Assembly: GCA_045541455.1 (NCBI GenBank)
Contig: JAZQJA010000010.1
Coordinates: 1-18,212, forward strand
Origin: RGIG9041 sp045541455
GTDB lineage: Bacteria; Bacillota; Clostridia; Oscillospirales; QAKW01
DNA: 18,212 nucleotides
Direction: 5' to 3'
Shown here: positions 12,774 to 18,212 of the stretch, piece by piece
Numbering within the stretch: position 1 is the stretch's first letter
How the letters are laid out: each line of letters begins with the position of its first letter
The notes under the pieces: generated by a model
Database searches by the model: none
What the model saw: the letters and a program-made list of their open reading frames with translations, nothing else
Told to the model about the DNA's origin: nothing
Position numbers and translations under genes: made by a program

Positions 12774-13661
12774 ATGTATGCGGATTTACATTGTGACACA
12801 CTTGGTGTATGTTTTGCAAAAAATATAGATTTAAACAGTAATGTGTTGCATATAACAAAAAAGTCACTTGAAAAATTTAGTCCGTCAATACAAACTTTTG
12901 CGATGTATATTCCCGAAAAAATACAAGATAAGTTTGGTTTTTTTCAAAAAATGCTTGAAAACTCTCTGCAAATAGTACATAATACCGATAACTTACATTT
13001 GTATCGACAAAAGTCTGATATTGAATACGCCCAAAAAAATAATAAAACTTTGGCAGTTTTGTCGGTAGAGGGTGGAAACTTTTTTGGTGATAATACTGAT
13101 GAAAATATAGCGCGAGTTGATTATTTAGAGCAAAATCATATTTGCTTTTTGTCACTTTGCTATAACTCGGGTAGTGCACTTATAGGTGGTGTAGACAGTA
13201 TTTATGGTGCAACGCCTTTGGGACTTCGGGTTGCTGATTTGCTGTCATCCCGCGGTATTTCAATAGATGTTTCGCATCTTAACCATCTTTCGACAGCAGA
13301 TATTCTTGCAACTGACCTTTTAGCAGTCGCAACACATTCAAACTGTTATACAATTTGTAAGCATAAAAGAAATCTTACAGATGCCAATATAATAAGGCTT
13401 ATTGAAAAACAGTCACTTATAGGTTTAAACCTGTATGCTCCGTTTATAAAAATCACAACTCCGGCAAAAATTGCAGATTTGATGGCTCACGTACAACATA
13501 TAATATCGCTTGGCGGAAAGCAAAATATTGCATTTGGCGCAGATTTTGACGGTTGTGATGAGCTTCCTTGCGAAATTAACTCACTACAAGATATCGGCGT
13601 TTTAATCGAACAATTTCCCGATACTTATGAAAATGTAAAAAAATATTTAATGAAAATATAA
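12774..13661 (+). CDS. Membrane dipeptidase-like metallopeptidase (M19)
   Basis: A 295-residue peptidase of the M19 (renal dipeptidase) family, zinc enzymes that hydrolyse dipeptides, often with D-residues. Metal ligands are seen: H6 and D8 in DLHCDT, E99 in SVEGG, H168 in DVSH and H188 in HSN; KRNLTD (198-203) and GADFDG (255-260) are also family motifs. It has no signal peptide, so it is cytoplasmic. It is shorter than many M19 enzymes. It lies 5 bp after yraN and 14 bp before thrC, so it is probably in the same operon. A role in dipeptide use or wall-peptide turnover is possible but not shown. Confidence 0.9.
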   Translation: MYADLHCDTLGVCFAKNIDLNSNVLHITKKSLEKFSPSIQTFAMYIPEKIQDKFGFFQKMLENSLQIVHNTDNLHLYRQKSDIEYAQKNNKTLAVLSVEGGNFFGDNTDENIARVDYLEQNHICFLSLCYNSGSALIGGVDSIYGATPLGLRVADLLSSRGISIDVSHLNHLSTADILATDLLAVATHSNCYTICKHKRNLTDANIIRLIEKQSLIGLNLYAPFIKITTPAKIADLMAHVQHIISLGGKQNIAFGADFDGCDELPCEINSLQDIGVLIEQFPDTYENVKKYLMKI

Positions 13662-13675
13662 AGGACACTAAAAAA

Positions 13676-15157
13676 ATGAACTACATTAGTACAAGAAACA
13701 GTAACATCAAAATTGACTCTTCAGATGCAATTATCCGTGGACTTTCAAGTGATGGCGGTTTGTTTATGCCTGAGTGCATACCCACTCTCTCGACGGAAGA
13801 AATTTCAGCACTGACAAATATGGATTATAAAGCCCGTGCTAAAACAATTCTATCTAAATTTTTGACAGATTATACCGATGCAGAACTTGATGCATGTGTC
13901 AATGGTGCTTATTCTGCTGTAAAATTTGGTGGTGACGAGCCAACTCCCGTTACAAAACTTGATGATGATAATTATGTTTTAGAACTTTGGCACGGCCCTA
14001 CTTGTGCTTTCAAAGATATGGCTCTTCAAATTCTCCCGTGGTTGCTTACCACTGCAATGCGTAAAAAAGGCGAAACCAGAACAGTTGTAATTCTTGTTGC
14101 AACTTCCGGTGATACCGGAAAGGCAGCGCTTGAGGGCTTTTGTGATGTAGAGGGTACAAAAATCCTTGTGTTCTATCCAAAAGACGGTGTCAGCGAAGTT
14201 CAGAAAAAGCAAATGACAACTCAGTCGGGTGATAATACAGGCGTTATGGGTATAATCGGTAACTTTGACGATTGCCAAAACGGCGTAAAAAAGATTTTTG
14301 GCAACGAAGATACCATTAAAAAATTGCAGGACGGCGGATTTGTATTTTCAAGCGCCAATTCTATTAACTGGGGCAGACTTGTTCCTCAGATTGTATACTA
14401 TTTTTCTGCATACGCAGACCTTGTAAAACGCGGTGAAATAAAATTTGGGGACAAGCTTGACTTTGTTGTACCTACTGGTAATTTTGGCGATATCCTTGCA
14501 GGCTTTATCGCTAAGAAAATGGGCCTTTTTGCAGGCAAATTTGTTTGTGCATCAAATTGTAATAATGTCCTTACCGATTTCATAAACACCGGTGTGTATG
14601 ATAGAAATCGTGATTTTTATACTACGATTTCACCTTCAATGGATATTCTTATATCTTCAAACCTTGAGCGTCTTTTGTTTATAATGAGCGGTAGTGATGA
14701 TAAAAAAACTGCAGATTATATGAATAAGTTGAATAAAACCGGTAAATATTCGGTTGATGAAGATCTTTTAAAATCTATAAAATGCGAGTTTTTAGCAGGC
14801 TATGCTGACGAAAAAGCAACAGTTGAAGCAATAAGAGATGCTTATGAAAGATATAATTATGTAATGGATCCGCATACAGCGGTTGCATATTCTGTATCAA
14901 AACAGATAAAGTGTGAAAATAAAACCGTTATTTTATCAACTGCAAGCCCGTATAAATTCCCTGCAAGTGTTATTGAAGGTATTTCGACAAAGCCAAATGT
15001 TGAAAATGAATTTGAACTTTTTGAAATGTTAAATAAAATTTCAGGTGTTGAAATACCGTCTTCTCTTAAAAATCTTGAAAATAAGCAGAGTCGTTTTACA
15101 GAGTATTGCAAAAAAGATGAGATGACACAAAAAGTTTACGAATTTTTAGGCCTATAA
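13676..15157 (+). CDS. thrC: Threonine synthase
   Basis: A 493-residue PLP enzyme that turns O-phosphohomoserine into threonine. The start NYISTRN and SSDGGLFMPE are typical of the long threonine synthase class. The PLP lysine is K113 in LWHGPTCAFKDMALQ. The phosphate-binding loop reads ATSGDTGKAALEGF, and GNFGDILAGF lies further along. The length matches the family. AAAGGA lies before the ATG at 13676. No other threonine-pathway genes are in the window, so the coupling to the M19 peptidase is by position only. Confidence 0.95.
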   Translation: MNYISTRNSNIKIDSSDAIIRGLSSDGGLFMPECIPTLSTEEISALTNMDYKARAKTILSKFLTDYTDAELDACVNGAYSAVKFGGDEPTPVTKLDDDNYVLELWHGPTCAFKDMALQILPWLLTTAMRKKGETRTVVILVATSGDTGKAALEGFCDVEGTKILVFYPKDGVSEVQKKQMTTQSGDNTGVMGIIGNFDDCQNGVKKIFGNEDTIKKLQDGGFVFSSANSINWGRLVPQIVYYFSAYADLVKRGEIKFGDKLDFVVPTGNFGDILAGFIAKKMGLFAGKFVCASNCNNVLTDFINTGVYDRNRDFYTTISPSMDILISSNLERLLFIMSGSDDKKTADYMNKLNKTGKYSVDEDLLKSIKCEFLAGYADEKATVEAIRDAYERYNYVMDPHTAVAYSVSKQIKCENKTVILSTASPYKFPASVIEGISTKPNVENEFELFEMLNKISGVEIPSSLKNLENKQSRFTEYCKKDEMTQKVYEFLGL

Positions 15158-15162
15158 AAAAG

Positions 15163-15186
15163 CTGCCGCCTCATTTGAGGCGGCTT
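15163..15186 (-). terminator. Intrinsic terminator of the DUF1540 gene (minus strand)
   Basis: GCCGCCTC (15165-15172) pairs with GAGGCGGC (15177-15184), a GC-rich 8-bp stem with a 4-nt loop. On the minus strand the stem is followed shortly by six T, so it terminates the gene at 15202-15372. On the plus strand only TT follows, so it would be a weaker stop for thrC. It lies between the two convergent genes and may serve both. Confidence 0.7.
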
Positions 15187-15201
15187 GAAAAGGAACTTAT
15201 T

Positions 15202-15372
15202 TTAGTTTTCGCTTTTTTCGCGGTAAGTTGAACAAAATGTTTCATTTTTGTCAGTACCGCATGTTTTGCAGTTGCACACTTCGATTTTTTCAGCAGTGCA
15301 CTTGTCGTTTGTTGTGTGGTAGTAACAGTTTTTTACTTCACAAACAACGCCCTGATTGGTTTGATTGTCCAT
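15202..15372 (-). CDS. Small Cys-rich DUF1540-type protein
   Basis: A 56-residue protein read on the minus strand, shorter than a 60-residue ORF cut-off. It has seven Cys (11, 16, 25, 33, 35, 38, 47) in the pattern VVCEVKNCYYHTTNDKC, IEVCNCKTC and ETFCSTYRE, which matches the DUF1540 type of small clostridial Cys-rich proteins, probably metal-binding; their function is unknown. The minus-strand ribosome binding site AAAGGAG lies 9 nt before the ATG. It is flanked by thrC (convergent, shared hairpin) and by the divergent metallophosphoesterase. Coding is supported by the ribosome binding site, the terminator and the motif. Confidence 0.85.
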   Translation of the reverse strand: MDNQTNQGVVCEVKNCYYHTTNDKCTAEKIEVCNCKTCGTDKNETFCSTYREKSEN

Positions 15373-15449
15373 TCTTAACAGCTCCTTTCACAAACTATTC
15401 TGTTCATAAAAATCAAAATTATTTTAGTAAATTTTGGAGGAAGTTTCAT

Positions 15450-16139
15450 TTGTCATTATTTGTAATCGGTGATTTACATCTTTCAGAAAATGCCGATAAG
15501 CCGATGGATGTTTTTGGCGGTGCTTGGACTGATTATACAAAGAAATTGGTTTCCAACTGGAATAATATTGTTAAACCACAAGATACGGTTGTACTGGCAG
15601 GCGATATTTCATGGGCTATGTCACTTCATCAAGCTCTTGACGATTTTAAATTGATTGACAGCCTTTTTGGTAAAAAAATCATTTTAAAGGGTAATCATGA
15701 TTATTGGTGGGATACCGTTACAAAAATGAAAAAGTTTTTACTTTCAAATTCAATTAATTCGATTGATTTTTTGTATAATAACAGTTTTGTGGTAAACAAT
15801 GTTGCAATTTGCGGCACTCGTGGCTGGACACCAGAAACGCAGTCCTGTAGTGAAAACGATAAAAAAATAATTGTTCGTGAAGCAGGTCGTCTTGAACGAT
15901 CTTTAAAATCAACACCTGACGGACTAGAGCGCGTTGCCTTTTTTCATTATCCGCCGGTTTATGATGATTATGCTGCAATGCCGTTTATCGAACTTATGCA
16001 AAAATATGATGTAAAAAACTGCTATTACGGTCACCTTCATGGCCCTTCAATCAAAAAAGCAGTCACAGGTGAAAATTTTGGCATAAACTTTTGCTTAGTT
16101 TCTGCCGATTCTATTGACTTTTTGCCGCTTTCTATATAA
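15450..16139 (+). CDS. Calcineurin-like metallophosphoesterase
   Basis: A 229-residue two-metal phosphoesterase. Motifs in order: D8 and H10 in GDLHL, D52 in AGDISWA, N82-H83 in KGNHDYWW, H166 in FHYPP, and H195 and H197 in YGHLHG. It resembles the predicted phosphohydrolase group COG1768; the substrate is unknown. The start is TTG at 15450, 9 nt after GGAGG (15436-15440). The frame is open up to an ATG at 15228, but that stretch overlaps the DUF1540 gene on the other strand and has no family match, so it is rejected. It lies 43 bp before tig. Confidence 0.9.
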   Translation: MSLFVIGDLHLSENADKPMDVFGGAWTDYTKKLVSNWNNIVKPQDTVVLAGDISWAMSLHQALDDFKLIDSLFGKKIILKGNHDYWWDTVTKMKKFLLSNSINSIDFLYNNSFVVNNVAICGTRGWTPETQSCSENDKKIIVREAGRLERSLKSTPDGLERVAFFHYPPVYDDYAAMPFIELMQKYDVKNCYYGHLHGPSIKKAVTGENFGINFCLVSADSIDFLPLSI

Positions 16140-16182
16140 AATATATCAGTTAATATGTAACTAATTGGAGGTATATATAAAT

Positions 16183-17568
16183 ATGAATTTAAAGGAAAAC
16201 AAAAAGACAGACAAAAACACAGTCGAACTTATCGTAGAGGTTAAAGGCGATGAGTTTAAAAAGGCAGTTGATGCTGCTTTTAACAAAAACATCAAAAAAA
16301 TGACTGTTCCCGGTTTCCGTAAGGGTAAGGCTCCCAGAAAAATGATTGAGAAACTTTACGGTGAAGGCGTATTTTATGAAGATGCAGTAAACGCTCTTTA
16401 TCCTGCAGCTTATGATGAGGCTGTGGCTGAAGCAGGCATCAGCCCTATTGATAACCCTGAAATTGAGATTACAACTATTGATGCCGAAGGTTTTGAGTTC
16501 AAAGCCACAGTAACTGTAAAACCTGAAGTTGATGTTAAAAATTATAAGGGTATAAAAGCTACAAAGAAAGTCTATAATGTAACAGAAACAATGGTTAAGT
16601 CAGAACTTGAATCGCTTCGTAGACAGAACCAAAGAATCATTGAGGTAGAGCGTGCTTCAAAAGATGGTGATACAGTTAACATTGATTATGAAGGCTCTGT
16701 TGATGGTGTTCTCTTTGAAGGTGGCGCAGCAAAAGGTTATGACTTAAGCCTCGGTTCAGGCAGTTTTATCCCCGGTTTTGAAGAGCAACTTGTTGGTAAA
16801 ACAGCAGGTGAAGAATGTGATGTAAATGTTACATTCCCCGAAGAATACCATGCAGAAGAACTCAAAGGTAAGGCCGCTGTATTCAAGGTGAAAGTAAATG
16901 CAGTAAAAGAAATTCAACTTCCCGAAGTAGATGATGAGTTTGCAAAGGATGTAAGTGAGTTTGATACTCTTGCAGAACTCAAATCAGATATTAAAAAGAA
17001 ACTTAAAGAACAGAACAATAACCGTTCAGAGTCAGAACTTGAAACAGAGATAATCGAGCAACTTTTAAATAACACAGAAGTTGAAATTCCTCAGGTTATG
17101 ATTGACCGCAAGGTAGATTCGATGATGGCAGAGTTTGAGCAAAGACTTGCAGGTTCAGGCTTAAGTTTAGAACTTTATGCTCAGTATATGGGTACTGACA
17201 TTGACGGATTTAAGAAAAATTATATCCCCGAAGCTGAAAAACAGGTAAAAACACGTTTGGCTTTAGAGAAAATTGTTGAACTTGAAGGTATTGTTGTTGC
17301 AGACGATGATATTGAAAGCGAATACAAAATGATTGCAGATGCTTATAAGATGGATATTGCTCAGGTTAAAATGTATATCCCGGCATCTGAAATTACAATG
17401 GATGTTGCAGTAGGTAAGGCAGTAGAACTTGTTAAAAACAATGCAGAAGTAACCGAAGAAAAGGTTTCTGCAGCTAAAAAATCAACTGCTAAGAAAACTA
17501 CGTCTGCAAAGACAGAGGACAAAAAAACTGCAGCAAAAAAATCAACAACCAAAAAAGACGCAGAGTAA
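16183..17568 (+). CDS. tig: Trigger factor chaperone with Lys-rich C-terminal tail
   Basis: A 461-residue ribosome-bound chaperone and peptidyl-prolyl isomerase. The ribosome-binding signature GFRKGKAPR is at 44-52. The FKBP-type PPIase domain covers about 158-243 (GDTVNIDYEGSVDG, GSGSFIPGFEEQLVG). The C-terminal arm region follows to about residue 425. Residues 429-461 form a low-complexity tail with 11 Lys and a 20-residue repeat (AAKKSTAKK, then AAKKSTTKK), beyond the usual length of about 430. The ATG at 16183 is preferred because TTGGAGG (16165-16171) is the ribosome binding site, not coding. clpP follows 28 bp later, the conserved tig-clpP order. Confidence 0.95.
   Translation: MNLKENKKTDKNTVELIVEVKGDEFKKAVDAAFNKNIKKMTVPGFRKGKAPRKMIEKLYGEGVFYEDAVNALYPAAYDEAVAEAGISPIDNPEIEITTIDAEGFEFKATVTVKPEVDVKNYKGIKATKKVYNVTETMVKSELESLRRQNQRIIEVERASKDGDTVNIDYEGSVDGVLFEGGAAKGYDLSLGSGSFIPGFEEQLVGKTAGEECDVNVTFPEEYHAEELKGKAAVFKVKVNAVKEIQLPEVDDEFAKDVSEFDTLAELKSDIKKKLKEQNNNRSESELETEIIEQLLNNTEVEIPQVMIDRKVDSMMAEFEQRLAGSGLSLELYAQYMGTDIDGFKKNYIPEAEKQVKTRLALEKIVELEGIVVADDDIESEYKMIADAYKMDIAQVKMYIPASEITMDVAVGKAVELVKNNAEVTEEKVSAAKKSTAKKTTSAKTEDKKTAAKKSTTKKDAE
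17468..17546 (+). repeat. 19-bp direct repeat in the tig tail
   Basis: CTGCAGCTAAAAAATCAAC (17468-17486) recurs with one change (T to A) at 17528-17546, exactly 60 bp or 20 codons later. It encodes the repeated AAKKST of the trigger factor tail. The near identity at DNA level points to a recent duplication. Confidence 0.7.
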
Positions 17569-17596
17569 TTAATAACTGTTAGGAGAATCAGTAATT

Positions 17597-18178
17597 ATGA
17601 GTTTAGTACCAGTAGTAGTAGAACAAACAAGCCGCGGCGAGCGTTCTTACGATATCTATTCACGACTTTTAAATGATAGAATCGTGTTCCTTTCCGAAGA
17701 GGTAAATGATGTAACGGCAAGCCTTGTTGTTGCCCAGCTTCTTTATCTTGAAGCACAGGACAGCGAAAAGGATATAAGTTTTTATATCAATTCACCTGGT
17801 GGTTCTATCACTGCCGGTATGGCAATATACGATACAATGCAGTACATCAAATGCGATGTTTCTACAATTTGTATCGGTATGGCAGCAAGTATGGGTTCAT
17901 TCTTGTTGGCAGGTGGAGCAAAGGGAAAGAGATATGCTCTTCCTAATTCAGAGATTATGATTCACCAACCTTCAGGTGGGGCAAGAGGACAAGCGACAGA
18001 GATTAAGATTGTTGCAGAACACATATTGAAGACCAGACAAAAGTTAAATCAAATTTTGGCTCAAAATACAGGACAAAGTATTGAGACTATTGAAGTGGAC
18101 ACTGAAAGAGATAACTTTATGTCAGCAGAAGAAGCAAAAGAATACGGCTTGGTAGATGCAGTAATTACCAACCACTAA
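17597..18178 (+). CDS. clpP: ATP-dependent Clp protease proteolytic subunit
   Basis: A 193-residue serine peptidase forming the ClpP barrel that degrades substrates unfolded by ClpX or ClpC. The catalytic triad is Ser98 in GMAASMGS, His123 in MIHQPSGG and Asp172 in ERDNFMSAEEA. SFYINSPGGSITAGMAIYDTMQ (61-82) is the typical core. The N-terminal SLVPVVVEQTSRGERSYDIYSRLL includes the axial loop. TTAGGAG lies before the ATG at 17597. It follows tig by 28 bp; clpX would be expected next, but the last 34 bases contain no recognisable start of it. Confidence 0.97.
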   Translation: MSLVPVVVEQTSRGERSYDIYSRLLNDRIVFLSEEVNDVTASLVVAQLLYLEAQDSEKDISFYINSPGGSITAGMAIYDTMQYIKCDVSTICIGMAASMGSFLLAGGAKGKRYALPNSEIMIHQPSGGARGQATEIKIVAEHILKTRQKLNQILAQNTGQSIETIEVDTERDNFMSAEEAKEYGLVDAVITNH

Positions 18179-18212
18179 TAAAAAATGAGGGGATGTTCTG
18201 ATGTAGAACACC

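Noticed and set aside
15228..15449. Extension of the metallophosphoesterase to an upstream ATG.
   Set aside because: The extra 74 residues match nothing, overlap the DUF1540 gene in antisense, and a TTG start with a good ribosome binding site begins the family domain.
18179..18212. Possible start of clpX (ATG at 18185, or after GAGGGG).
   Set aside because: The frame from 18185 has no ribosome binding site and no ClpX-like start; ATGs after GAGGGG stop at once. A small inverted repeat GTTCT/AGAAC is present but nothing can be assigned.
1..18212. Mobile elements, CRISPR arrays, tRNA or rRNA genes.
   Set aside because: No transposase or integrase frames, no spaced repeat arrays and no tRNA-like folds were recognised.

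Overview
The window is an 18.2 kb piece of a low-GC, Gram-positive, endospore-forming chromosome, most likely a clostridial lineage such as an Oscillospirales/Ruminococcaceae-type gut bacterium. The basis is the AT-rich sequence, strong AGGAGG-type ribosome binding sites, the presence of both Spo0A and SpoIIID, a Firmicutes-type L10 leader, and housekeeping clusters (rpmG-secE-nusG-rplKAJL, lepB-rbgA-rnhB-yraN, tig-clpP). The species cannot be named from this sequence alone. No phage, transposon, CRISPR array, rRNA or tRNA gene was seen.

Layout. Bases 1-94 hold the last 30 codons of a membrane protein. Bases 95-415 are a gene-free leader region ending in an intrinsic terminator directly in front of pnuC (NMN/nicotinamide riboside-type transporter), which looks like a riboswitch or attenuator. 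A membrane-anchored protein of unknown function follows with its own promoter. It converges on a minus-strand operon, read from 5753 down to 1850: a glycosyltransferase-CsaB fusion, ruvX, apbE and spoIIID. Divergent from that operon is spo0A (5934-6710), with a perfect 0A box in its promoter region. Its DNA-binding domain is canonical but its receiver domain has lost most phosphorylation chemistry residues.

From 6787 a promoter drives rpmG-secE-nusG-rplK-rplA. A second strong promoter (9197-9225), an L10 leader and an attenuator drive rplJ-rplL, which ends in a strong terminator at 10314-10345. Both rplK and rplA are preceded by copies of the same RNA motif, probably an autoregulatory site for ribosomal protein L1. 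rpoB is not found after rplL. Instead there is a tightly packed run lepB-rbgA-rnhB-yraN-(M19 dipeptidase)-thrC. A small Cys-rich DUF1540-type gene lies on the minus strand at 15202-15372, followed by a plus-strand metallophosphoesterase, tig (trigger factor with a Lys-rich repeat tail) and clpP at the right edge.

Functional themes are translation and ribosome biogenesis, protein export and folding/proteolysis (SecE, LepB, trigger factor, ClpP), sporulation control (Spo0A, SpoIIID) and cell-surface polysaccharide modification (CsaB fusion). The items most worth a second look are the Spo0A with a degenerate receiver, the structured pnuC leader, the duplicated L1-type leaders, the spoIIID promoter that sits inside a terminator arm, and the GT4-CsaB fusion. 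No wholly new multi-gene system is evident.
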